In this document: positions 35,351-47,653 of the stretch, piece by piece
Position numbering within the stretch: position 1 is the stretch's first letter
How the letters are laid out: each line of letters begins with the position of its first letter
Translations under genes and position numbers: made by a program
The notes under the pieces: model-generated
Told to the model about the DNA's origin: nothing
Database searches by the model: none
The model's input: only the letters and a program-made list of their open reading frames with translations
Origin: Malurus cyaneus samueli
Taxonomy: Eukaryota; Chordata; Aves; Passeriformes; Maluridae
Direction: 5' to 3'
Assembly: GCA_009741485.1 (NCBI GenBank)
Contig: CM019217.1
Location: forward strand, 40,116,256 to 40,180,255
DNA length: 64,000 nucleotides

Positions 35351-38300
35351 TTCACAGCTGTAATTTGCCGTCATTTATCCAACCCTGTTTGGCCCTAATC
35401 TGCCTCTCTTGTCCATGTTCTGGGACCTTTCCTGGGCCACCATTTCTTGTGAGTTAAAATAAAACTGATATTCAACTTGTTTGATGCAACATTTTTGCAT
35501 CCAAATAGACATTGTGATGTTTGTGATATCAAATATATAAAGGTTGCTGTTATAGGTAGATTAAAGTTTGTCGTGTGCATTTGCACAACTATGATTTATT
35601 TACTTCTCTCATTATTTTTAACTACTTAGTCAAATGGCAAATATATTTCTTTCAAAAATTGGTAAGTAATTTCATAGCTTAATTTTGGACAGGAAAATGC
35701 CAAACTGACACAGGTATTTTAAAAATGTCTGGATTTATAGGCATTAACAGTTTTTTGTTACTCTACAAATTTAATAATGCCTAGGACATATCTGAGAGCA
35801 GTGAGGTTTGAAGGCTAGAAAACAGTGTGAACTCAGAAGTGACAGATCAATAATTTATTTATGGACTAATTGCAGGAACAGGCCAGGGGACCTCTGCTCA
35901 GGGGCAGCACGAAGAAAAACAGGCACTAATGGCCTTGGCCACCGCTTTGCAGAGTGTGCACTGTGGCTGTCTATCAGCTCTCCACACAGACTAGTCCAAA
36001 TAAAGTCACCCTACTAAATTTCATCTGGTGATTTTAGGAAACCTCCTGTTGTAGAATGACAGAAATAAAAAAACAGGACTCAGGGCATAAGCAGAAAGCA
36101 AACGGTATCCCTTGGCTTTTCTCGCTTCTTCTTCCATTGACCTTTTTGGGAAACCTTTAGCTAGCTAATACTTTTAGACGTCTTAACTCCTATGAAAGAG
36201 GAAGAGGATAGTGATTGTTTTTGTCATAGAAACAAAGTTTTATGAACAAAACTTGATTGTGATTTAGCCACATTATTCATTAATAGAAAATACCCACCTA
36301 GAGAAAGAAATTGTTAATAAAAATGACAATATTTCACCTTTTAAAAAGCCTTCACATGACACGCTTTTGTGGGTGATAAACATTTAAAAAAAATAAAAGA
36401 CTAATCCTTGCTATTGTACAATTATTCTGTTTACTTTAATATAGAAATGTTATTTTATATACTTGTTATATAAACATAATTTTCCCTTATAAGCCTGAAA
36501 TGAAATTGAGGTGGTTTATTCAAAGGGTTAACAATTCTCTGAAGCACTTTTGTCCTTACATATGGCATGGTTTCATGCCAGTCTTGCCCCAATGGGTCTC
36601 TCTGATCGTTGTTCTCTTTGTGGCAAAACTGTTTTATCAATATATTGATTTTTTAATTTGAAAAATTGCTCACGTTGGATGTTAAGTTGGTTTTTTTAGC
36701 CTGTGCTTTAACTAATAACAAAAGGACCCTGACAAAATTTTCTAATTCATGTGTACCACAAGGCATACAGTTTGCATAATTTTTTTTTTGGAATACAGTC
36801 TCAGACCTCACAGAAGGTTAGAAGCTCTAGGCAGTGTATTTGTTGTAGGCACTGTGGTTCCCTGGATTTTGAGGGAGGCTCACTGGGAAAGAAAAGCACA
36901 TCAGCTATCTGTGAAATGCTCATTACCATACAGACCTTATCTCTGATTTTTATTGCTCCTGAACGGCTGAACCACACAAATAAACAGTGAAAACAACAGT
37001 GATTTTTAATAATTTCTCTGACTTCTAGAAACAAGGCTAGACTCACCTGGACAATGTCCACCTGTCTTCTATTTCTTATTCATCTCATTTCTGTTTTGCT
37101 CTTTATCGTGTTCCATAGCGAAATGATATTTTTCAGTTGTCATTTAGTAATGTGCTGACATCTGGCATGAGCCTTTTTTAAAATTATTCTTCTTCCTTTA
37201 TCATCAAGGGAATGTAAAATGAAGTTTCTTGTTTTGATAGAGCTTTTCTATTTACTGTTTTCCTTTGGCAGGTTTGATTTGTGTATCTGTACTCTGCATG
37301 GTGTATGAGGTGGCATTTCAAGGGAATGAGCCTCGCACAAGGAACATGGTTTGTGCTGTCTCCACTGGAACAGGGGAATTAATTCTGTTGTCTTGGCCCT
37401 CTCCTTGAGAAATTCTATCTTTTCTGCTTGAAGGGACTGTTGTATATGAAGAGTGGCATTATTAGTCATAGGCTTATGAGATTTTTAGCATATTTGGTTT
37501 TTTCCTTCTGCTCGCGGTTATGAAAAATTAAACCTTTGCTGATATTTTCTAACATGTACATAATATCTTGAGATGAAGATATTGATAAAATTGTCAATTG
37601 AGCTTTTTTTAAACAGTGAAAAGAATTATTTTACTTTAAAGAGTCACTTCACTGAACTAACACAAGTGAAATACTTGAGAATAAATTCAGCCATAGATAT
37701 GTTTACACTGTAAATTTACTTTGAGCAAGGTATACATTCACCTGCCAAATGTCAGAGGGGGAAGAATTGTGCTATCCATTTTATTGCAGACGCAATTTTA
37801 TTAAATACAGATATGTATTTCTTGCTGCTTGAGAAATCCTTAGATACAACCCAGCAGACCTAGCAGAAATCTGCAGCTGCACATGTGCAGCATTTTGTGC
37901 ATTGCCTCTTGCTCCTTTGGTGTTTCCTGGCTTAGGCTTCTCTTGGGATGATAGAGCCCAAATGACCAGGCTGATGCAAGCAAGCTGAAATGTAGTCTGG
38001 TGCTCCAGGTTTCACTTCTAATATGTTCTGATTTTATAGTGTGGCATGGTATTTCGGGGACGGAGCTTCCAGAGAGTAGAGGTTATGAACTGGGCATGAA
38101 AAATGTCCACACAGTTAGGAAATCCAAAAAACCCCACAAAATAAGTAATCTGCAAATATAGGTGGTCTTGAACACTTATTAACTTCATCAGTCCTGATGG
38201 TTGTGTGTTTACTGATAATTTGTATTTATGACTATACAAGAAAACTGAAATAATTATAAAATCACATCTGTTTTGCAGCATGTCCTGGTAGATTTTTCAG

Positions 38301-38893
38301 CTCTTTAAGCACTTGTCACATCATAGACAACTTAACTGTGTAATTTAATTCCATTTCAAATAGTAGAAGTTATATTTGGGGTTATAGTTATTTCTTTTAT
38401 AGGAATTTGGAGGTTTTATAACAAAGAGAATAACAAAAAACTTATTTTTCACATCAAATGTATAAATTAATGTACTTTATAAAAGCCTGAAAATTCTTTC
38501 TAACTCAAATTTTTCAGGTTTTTTTTATTTCTATATAGCCTAATTTTTGGGAGGATTTTTTCCTCCCATTGGCTCTATCAATAAAAGTGACTTCTAGTTT
38601 AAAGAAGATATAAAATACTATTTACCAAACTATATTATGCATTTAAGCAGCATTAGGTACCCAGATTGCTTTTGTCATATTTCACAGATTTCAAAATGTA
38701 ACTTAAAGTATGTTTTCTGCAGTTTTGACCCTGAGCAATAGTAAGAGTAATTTTGATGCAAACAGAAATCTTCCTTGGATGGATTATACAGAATTGCCAA
38801 GGGGATGTGACTGCAGAAGGCAACATCCCTGCAGATAATTTTTGGGAGATGTGCAGAGAATAAAATGTTTGCTGCATCATTTACTTTTAACAA

Positions 38894-38928
38894 CAGAATC
38901 AAAGAGCGTCAGGCTGGATAGGCCTTTT
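38894..38928 (-). mobile_element. Possible CR1 3'-tail relic
   Basis: The sequence CAGAATCAAAGAGCGTCAGG followed by CTGGATAGGCCTTTT resembles the start of an inverted CR1 3' end (CAGAATCATAGAATG...TTGGAAGGGACCTTT) with several mismatches and a deletion. It is only about 35 bp, so chance or another repeat family is possible. Confidence 0.35.
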
Positions 38929-38961
38929 AATTAACAGAACCATGTCCCTTTTTTCTGCTGC

Positions 38962-38994
38962 AAATGTATCAGAAATGTATTAGAAATGCATTAG
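38962..38994. repeat. 11-bp unit repeated three times
   Basis: Three adjacent copies of AAATGTATTAG with one substitution each in the first and third copy. Confidence 0.85.
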
Positions 38995-40200
38995 AAATAA
39001 TATAAATTAATTAGCTGTATTTTTAAGACCCGAGATTTTGAGTCAGAGCACACTTCCCTTTGGTTATGGGTAAGCAGCTTGCTGGCACTTCAAAGATGTA
39101 AAGCTCTAATGGAACACCCTGGAAACAGGTGAGTAGACTTGTATAACAAGCCCTCCTTCCCCCAAGCACATGATTGGGGGGAAATTGCACACTGATTTGG
39201 AGAGTTAATTATACTCTGAAGTGTGGGAAACAGCATCAAATTCTGAATCCCACCACATAACTGTACACAACATTTCAGTTCAAAAGGCAAGCCATATAAA
39301 TATACCATAGAAAACCTTTATTTTCTCTGCTAACTGAAAAGTTAGTTTCTGAATTTGAAGCTGAGCTTTTCTAATGTATGTTGGTGACAAAATGCTGGGC
39401 TATGTGTAACAGTGTGCTGAAACAAAATGCAATGGATTTTGTTATCCCCAAAACATCTTTCTAGCAGAGGTTAAAGCTGGTGGTAAGTTCAACAATTTAT
39501 GGAACAAACTTTCTTGGGAACACTTTAGAGACCTGTGCCAGAAGACTGTGATGAAAAAGAATATAAAATTTAATTGACATATCACTGTTTTATTATGTTT
39601 ATTATTACTTTCACAGAACAATTCTGCAGAACCTAATGTTCAGCCCACATTCTCATAAAAACACCATTAGTACATATTAGTTAGCCTGTATCTGGGATAG
39701 ATGGGGGTCTTTTTTGGATAAACCTTTTACCCTGCTTTTTGAAGCCAAGTGTATCTAACATCAAAACCTTCTATGGAACAAAGTTTTCTATGAAGTCCTA
39801 CCTTGTAATCAATGTTTCACATATCAATAATTGGTATCAATAACTACTATAACAACCTAATTAGCCTGCTAATGATGCTACAAACACAGCAGAGTCTCAT
39901 GAGAAGAAGGCACTGTAGCTCTGCCATTTCTTATGACAAAGAAGAACATATTCTAAGAATGGAGTAGTGGAAATCTTTTCTATTACTATTTTAAAATTGG
40001 AGAATGGAAGGAATGAGACATGTTTAACTGTGAATTATTGTACTTTATGAAATCTTTTGTCATGGATTAAAATTTCCAGAGAAAACTGAATCTTCAAAGC
40101 TTGCTGTCCTGGAGATTTATTATGCTTCTTAAGTGGAAGATAAAGGGTAGTTTGTAGAGCAGAAAAAGTGAAGACTGCTTACACATGCACATGGTTGTAC

Positions 40201-43200
40201 TAAGACTCAAATGGCATTCTGTGCTTTCAAGGTTATTTGTACTGCAGGTTATTATGTTCATTTTAGCTTTTACTGGTAGAACAATTATATTTTAAGGTTG
40301 ATGTTTACACTTGCTTTTAAAGCATTAAATTAAAGCTGCAGTTGAAGGGATAAAAGTCACCTGGCTTTTTATCCCTCCACATTTAATTAATTAAAATTGA
40401 ACCTTGAGGTTAAAACTTATTAATGAAATGTAAAATGTCAAATTATGCTCCCCTGGAAAAACAAATGTGCTGTGCCAAGAAGTCCATTAGTTGAGTTTCT
40501 TATTTTCTCCTGAAATCCTTGGCATTCAGAGAGAAGCAGACCTGGAGAGAGGATTTTGTCTTACAATTCTATAGGAGCTGTAGTTTCTAGTCATCATCCT
40601 GAAGCCTCATTCTGTTTTCACATAATTTGATTGCATTTCAGTCAGTGTTTTTAGGGGATATTAAAGATGAGATGAAGAAATAAACAAAGACAAAAACCTG
40701 TGAGTCTTTAGGTAAACAAAAGAGTATCCTAGTTTTTATTTTGATTTGTGCCATTCTTCTTTCAAGGCAGCCACATATCAAATGCTCCAAGATTCACTAC
40801 ACCAGAACACCTAGCAGCATTAATGTCCAATAAATTAGCACACAACTCTGAGAAAAAGAGATAGAATATCCTCAGGCTACGAATTTAAAATTTGAACTGC
40901 AGGTTTTCTCAGAGTGGTGGCTTTTAAAACTATTTCTTCTTCCTCTACAGCTTCTGAAGAGTTTTTCCAGACAAAGGTTATAATGTAGGAAGCTGATGTT
41001 TCCAGTACCCAGGATACTGGAGCAGCCTTGATAACCCAGTTTAAAATATTGCTCTACATCCCTATAGCTTTTAGTTGTCGCTTTCACAATGTGTGATACT
41101 TTATCTACAGTCATTGTAAAACCATTTTTACAGGTTTTTCTTTTATAGATTAAATTAAATTGAATTTATTGTATTTTCAACCACATTGAATTAAATCTTT
41201 TTGGAATGGCTAAAAATAACAGGTGTTGTTTTTCTGCATAATCAGCTGTACATCTTTAAATTTAGTCTCTTGTATATTTACATCTTTATAAAGTTGAACC
41301 ATACTAGTTTTGTCTTTATGTCTAGTACAAAATGCTGTTCTTTCTTTTCATACTGCCATTTATCATTCTTTTTTCCTGACTGGTTTGTGATCCATCTTAT
41401 ATCATAATTTTTATTGTATGTCTATTAATACTTCTTAAAACCTTTCTTCCAAGGACCCTGTCAAAAGGAATTTGAAGGTCCTAACAGGTTATATCTGCTT
41501 GTTTCCTTTTGTGTCTCTTAGTGTTCTGCCAAAAGAACACGCGCATTTATAGAATGCCTCCTCAATGACAATATTTTACCTCTATGACCTGATATTTTCA
41601 TGTTTTGCTGTGTGACTCTTGATCACTTTCTTAGTATGAAGTGACTGTTTCTAACTTTGAAACTCTTTAAATTCCTGTTAGACAATTTTACAAACACCTA
41701 GAGAACATACACTGCACGTTTATCTGGAATTAAGGATTTGATGTCACACTGATTCTGCTTAAATAGTAAGCTGATATACTGCTGTTGAATTTTAACTTTG
41801 GAATCATACTTTTCTACCAAAAAATATTTTAAATTTAAAAAAGTTTTTTTATCATATTTTTTCTCATCTAACAAGCTTTGATCTGTTCTAGGTCAATCTT
41901 TTGTGTGTATTATTTCAAAAGCTAATTTCATTACATCAAATCTATTCATGGATATGGCTTTGGGATGCTTAGAGCTGCCTGCTGCAGTGAAGCCACAATA
42001 TACAGAAATTCGATGTCTTGGTGCTGTAAGGCTTGTTTTACTCTGATAAGGAAAACTTTTGCTACATCTGCAGTGTTAGTAGGACAGAATTCCTTTATCA
42101 TGCCAGCAGCAGTCTTGGTCCTGGAGAGAAGGTGTCAGCTTTTCTCGCAGATTAGCAGCTCTATGTTTTGACCCAGGTTATTTTTGTCTTACGTTCACTA
42201 GTCAGAAAAAAGTGTGATTGTGTAAAAATGATTTAAACAGGACTCAGTATATCTTTAGTGGTTGTTTGACACTCACTGTCTTTAAGTCATTTTCTTTAAA
42301 GCTGTTAACCAAGAACTTTTGTTATTTAGGGTCTAGTTTGATACTGGTAATAGTCACACAGAAACCATTTGGCCTAACTTGATGATTTTATGTCCCCTAC
42401 TAAGTCACTTCATTGAACCTTTGAAAAATTTCTGTGTTTTGTCCAGGGATTGCAATCTGTGTTCTCAAAGCTAATAAAACTGAAATATCTGATACTAGGA
42501 TTTTATCCAAATCATGACCACTGAAAAACAATGTTTACATATGTACCAAAACATGCCACTTGAATGAAGGACAAACAAAAGGATCTTGAGTGCACTGTGG
42601 CTTTCACATAGATGAAAGCCTAATTCAGAACTCATTTAAATCAAGAGAATTATCTACTGATTTTGGTAACCAGTAGTAAACCTCATTAGAAGAAACCTGT
42701 TCTGCAGCATTAAAGAGAATTAAAGTTAAAATTTTAAACTGCATATAACACAATTGAAAGGTATTGCAAAAGAGTTTGAAACAGTGTTCTAAAGAAAGAA
42801 GAAAAGAGAGAACGATATTTCAAAATTATGTGTAAATACATGGCTTGGATGAGAGACAGAAGTAGAGATTCATGTGCCAGAAGCTGTGGAGGAAGAGATG
42901 TTTGCACCAACAGGGACCAGATTGTGTGCAGATACTGCTTTAGAAAAACAGAAACCGAGGACTCCCTCAAAGAACATTCTTAACAGGAACGAGCCTTCCT
43001 TTGCAGCACAACGGCTCTTGAGCTATCAGACTTTTAATTTAAGGCATAGTTATTATGGGCAGTGTTAATTTTACATAACCTTGTTAAGTTTTAAACTGTA
43101 TCATTATTTCAGAATCAGTGCCTGAAGGGTGCATTATTTCTTAAAAAGAAAAAAAAAAACTAGAAACCATCTGCTCACCTAGATAACTGTTAGAGTGTTT

Positions 43201-46200
43201 TTATTTGCTGAGATAATTTGTGAACGTGGTCCCTACTTATTCCTGCTGAGGTTTCAAAGTTAATTTTATCTCAGTGTGTTTACAGCTGACATATTCTCCA
43301 AGCCTTAGGATCATGTATTCTCCTTTTTGCAGTTAAATTTTTTTTTGGTTCACAATTCTTCCACCAACTCCATTTATGTGCTACTGAGTGATCCGCACCC
43401 ATTTTGAGGGAACTGCCTCACACCAAGATCATGGGCTGTGAGCAGAGTTGCAAAAATTGAAGTTAAAGCTGGAATAATTCAGGCAGTAGCAGCTGCATGC
43501 AGATGAGCAGGCACAGCCTTTGAAAATGTAAGAAACAAAGAAGTTGTGTGGAGACAAGTAAGTAATCAAAAGCCTGTTGGTTCCATTCCGATATGACAAG
43601 TACTAAAAGTGCATCACTGGTGCAGAGCTGATTTTTATGTGTTGCTTCGAGGCATCACAGAGTTTCACAATCAGGACAACTTGACTTGTGCCTTTTTATT
43701 TTAGGTGTCAGCAGGTTTAGTTGTTTCCCTATTCATTTTGACAGTGTAGAGACAAAAGTTCAGGCTTTGCTGTAGTCTCAAGTCATACTTTAAGTGGCAG
43801 TTTTTACTAATAGCAGAAGTTTGTACCTTTGTCAGCAGTTTTAAGAACTGGAAAAGTCTGAGATCTTGCACAGAAACATACTTCTATTATTTTTTTAGAG
43901 AAGGTATTAAACAGAAAGGGTCACAGTTGGCAGGGTTTTTGATTTTAGTTTTTATTTTATCTTTGCACAGTACGATGTACAAAGAATAGAACAACTGCAC
44001 ATCTTTCAAAGGATAATGGCTCAGCAATTAAAATGCAGCACTGGGTTGTAAAGCATAGATTACCTTTGCTTAAACTAGATTGGTGGCAAAGTCAGCTTCT
44101 TCCCCCTCATTTCCCAATTCTTCATCTATATTAGGGAGCTCCCAAGATGACCTCAGGCATTTAAACAGTGTGAGGTACTCAGAGGTTGTATATTTAAGGA
44201 AAAATGCTGAACATTGTCACATATATCTGTATATATAGACTCCTTGGAAATTCTAAGAAACATCCAGGCATGTTGTTATGCATGTGTGGAGTGTAATAAA
44301 GGCTTTGTTTAATAATAAAAAATACTTGTTCCTCACCTTGATAAGGAGGTTACTACGAATGCGAATGCAAATACTTCCAAGTGATGTTTTAGCATTGGCA
44401 TCTGCGGTACTAAAGGGTCTGGAAAGATGGTAAAGTCTATTGGTTCTGAACAAATGCTCTTCTGATGTAGTACAGGAGGGAAATCCAGCTAATTTTGAGT
44501 AAAGTTTCTGAATTCTAATTTAGGACAACTTGCAGACAAAAAATATGATAGGTCATTAACAATAATAACTGTTAGGAACAAAAACCTCCAGAACCACTGG
44601 ATTTGGTGTGTTTAAAAGTTTTAAGACTGTTTTAAATGCCCATTTGTTCATTATCAGTTCCTGCTAAACAGCATCCTATTGAAGGGCCAGTTACCACAAA
44701 AGGCAGATCTCTAAGTGCTGCAATTGCACATATATCTCGTGGTTTCCCATCAAAGGCTGAGAATGTGCAAAAGCATTTCTCGGAGCAGTTCCAGAGTTGA
44801 CCAAGTCAATTCTTGTTGTCCTGTTCCAAAACTTTTACTTCATTGCACTGCATGTAAGCAGCATCTTCCATGTGGAAACAATTTGTAAGAAGTAGATAGC
44901 AGTAGATTAAGAACTGATGACTAAACATAACTGAGAAATACTAAGCTCATGTTTAATACCAATTTGGAATAAATATAAATGAAAATATGCATGTCATGTC
45001 AGTAATTGAAAATTTTCTAAATTTGATTGAAAATAGAGAACCTATAAGCTAATGATAGAGAAGCGAACCAACTTAGAATTGATGTTCTTTGATTATTTGT
45101 CACCATATTCTAGCATAAACTATTAGACTAATGCAGAAGAACCTGGAATGCATGGTCAGCAGGAAAAACAAGATAGATTTCTTGAGATTTCTTTCAAAGT
45201 ACTGACTCCTGGGGAAATATATTTACAGATTTTAATGAAGTATAGCTACATTTTCTGGATGTTTTATTGAAATGCATTTGGATGTAAAATAAATCAGTAG
45301 GCTGTGTAATGAAATCAAGGTCTATAAAGTAAAAAAAAGAAAACCAATCTCTCCAACAGATTTTCCAACAGTTTCTAATGGTATTTTCTTTTTAAATTAT
45401 AAATCCACCAAATTTAAATATTTATGAACTTCAAGTCTAAAACTAATTCCCTAGCCTGGCCTGTCATCTTGCTGAACTTTGTGATAAAGACAGATACTCT
45501 CTGGTTTTATAACCCTCTTGATTATTTGTCCCGGGGAGATGATAAAAGACCATGCTACAGAATGGATGAAAGCCAGCTGTAGTTACAGTATGAATATGGG
45601 GATCCAAAGCCAGGTGGGTGCAGTTTGCAATGGTTTAAGAAAGAGAAATTAAACTAGAGAAGCCTTCTTTTAGGCAGGGAAAAAAAAAATCCAACCACCC
45701 ATCTCTGCTTTACTTAACTATAGTTATCACAATGTATTAGTGTCATAAAAACTAGGACAAATTATGCTTGCCTACTATTGCTGTCTCTGAGGCGTTCTAC
45801 AAAGTTGGTGCAGAGATCTGAACTATGTAGTTTCCCCATGTTTATTTTATAACTAATATTTCTACTCTATTTTGGTATTTGATTTCTACTTTGCCACTCT
45901 TCTCATCCGTATTTTCTAGGTCTTTAGCCCTTCACCTTGATAGAAAGGGCCAAATATTGAGTAGCTGTGGTCATTCACAGTACAACCAGGTTAACTTGAA
46001 AAATAGATCAGGCATATGGTAAGATTCTGGGGTAGGGCTCAAGATATGCTCTCCTCCCAACTCAAGGCTGCAAAGTTCTTGCAGTGTTATTTAAAGCTGT
46101 GCTTTAATGCACAGTCCACTCCCTTCTTGATTGAAAATGTTAGCTTGAGTCCTAACTACTGTGTTCTCTATTCTTTGAACCATTCAAAGAAGAAAATGAC
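40201..46200. other. Unique non-coding sequence with a hairpin and homeodomain-type motifs
   Basis: No gene or dispersed repeat. The block 40230-40560 combines a short hairpin (40347-40375) with TTAATTAATTAA (40383-40394) and looks like a conserved non-coding element. The remainder is AT-rich and featureless apart from short open frames on both strands. Confidence 0.5.
40347..40375. repeat. Short inverted repeat (hairpin)
   Basis: GGGATAAAA (40347-40355) pairs with TTTTATCCC (40367-40375) around a loop of about 11 nt. The stem is 9 bp, perfect. Confidence 0.85.
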
Positions 46201-46209
46201 AGGAATAGT

Positions 46210-46227
46210 GGGACCCAGCTGGGTCCC
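46210..46227. repeat. Perfect 18-bp palindrome
   Basis: GGGACCCAGCTGGGTCCC equals its own reverse complement and is G+C-rich in an AT-rich context. Its centre is CAGCTG, an E-box. Confidence 0.95.
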
Positions 46228-47614
46228 TTCTCTCATTCGTGCCAGCAATGCTGCTGCAGGTCAAGCAATAGGCTGAACAGATTGTACTCTTTCAGAACAT
46301 GAGGTCCATTTATAACCAGATAGATTGCTTCTCGCAATAGTTCAGCATCTTTGGAAATGTAATGATAACAGAGGTAGATGAAGGAAAAAGCAAGGGTGGG
46401 GCAGCTGTTTCAGTTGTGTATGATTAGATTTTTAGGCATGCTGTCGGTAGAAATATGAATAACAGCTCATTTTGGGGCTAAAGAAGCAGAACACACTAAA
46501 TATGACATGTCAGGCTCAAGGCTATGGTGTGTGCAATATTTGCAGCCTGGCATTGCTTCTTTTAACTTTAGTTCTTAATACAACTGCATTGGTTACTTTT
46601 GCCTTTGTTTAATCCCATTTTTAGAGCAGATCCTGTTGGTAAGCCTCAAGTTTTTGCATTTGGTTTTGCATTTTTACTTTCTTGTGATCTGTCTTCAACA
46701 TATGCAAGCACATTTAAAATATCTTTGACTTTAAAAGGAGAAAACTGCAATGACTTATCCACTGCAGAGAATTCTATGTATTCCAAGTGTTGCATCATAG
46801 AAAACCTTGCCATATTTGAATTTTCATATAATTTGAATTCAGAAATTGTATACAAAACTAATGTTTGTACAGATCTAATATCTCAAAAACATGTTCTTTA
46901 TTCTGTTCATTACTTACTGTTCCAGGAGTTTTTCCCTAGTCCTCCCTCAAATTTGAAATACTCAGAGAATAATAAATTTTGCTTAAAGGAATTAAAAGTG
47001 TGTTGACATAACATCAGTAGGTTCACATTTAACATACAGGAAAAGTAGTAGATGAGATCTCTGCATTGCTTATCACACTATTCCTAAAGTCAGTCAATTA
47101 AAATTTAAATACTCGACTGCAATAAGCATTTGCAGCCATTTTAGGTGTGTAATCTGAAAAACAGATCATGGCTTGATAACTCTGTGCTTTATAGTAACAA
47201 TAAGTTTTAGTAGTCAGGAGTGTTAATAATTTATATTCTTTTGTCAACACCTACATTTCTTTCTTCAGTATTCATGGCAGTTTCAGGACAAGGTTAAAAG
47301 CCCTGGTCTTTAAGGTTCTCTCCCCTCTTCTTTTCCTTTTTTTAGTTACTACTGATATCAGATTAGTATTATGTGTTGGTAGCCATATTAGGAAAATATT
47401 AGAGTAAAGCAAAAACCCAATAGCATTGAGCTGGATTGGCCTGAAGAAGTCTGACACATGAATATCTAGGACCAAATTGTAAAATTTCTGTACAGTGAGG
47501 TACTTTATTACCACATGTACTGCAAAACTGCTCCCTGTGGAGTGTGATGAACAAAGGCAATGGCCGGAATTAAGTGGCATTTATTCATTTATTCATCCCA
47601 CCAAATTGAGGCAC

Positions 47615-47653
47615 CTGAGCTGAGAACATGGCCCTTGGGATTCCTCAGCTCAG
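47615..47653. repeat. 10-bp perfect inverted repeat, 19-nt loop
   Basis: CTGAGCTGAG (47615-47624) is the reverse complement of CTCAGCTCAG (47644-47653). Confidence 0.9.

Larger units (their letters stand above)
34301..40200. other. Unique AT-rich non-coding sequence
   Basis: No gene is recognised. It contains a purine-rich, A-heavy block at about 34480-34930 (which gives a Phe-rich antisense open frame that is only compositional), a TATATA-rich block at 35140-35350 and an 11-bp triplicate at 38962-38994. A possible CR1 tail scrap lies at 38894-38928. Confidence 0.5.

Noticed and set aside
46599..47006. Longest open frame in the window (135 codons, +)
   Set aside because: It is AT-driven in composition, overlaps an antisense frame, shows no motif or family resemblance and has no supporting splice context.
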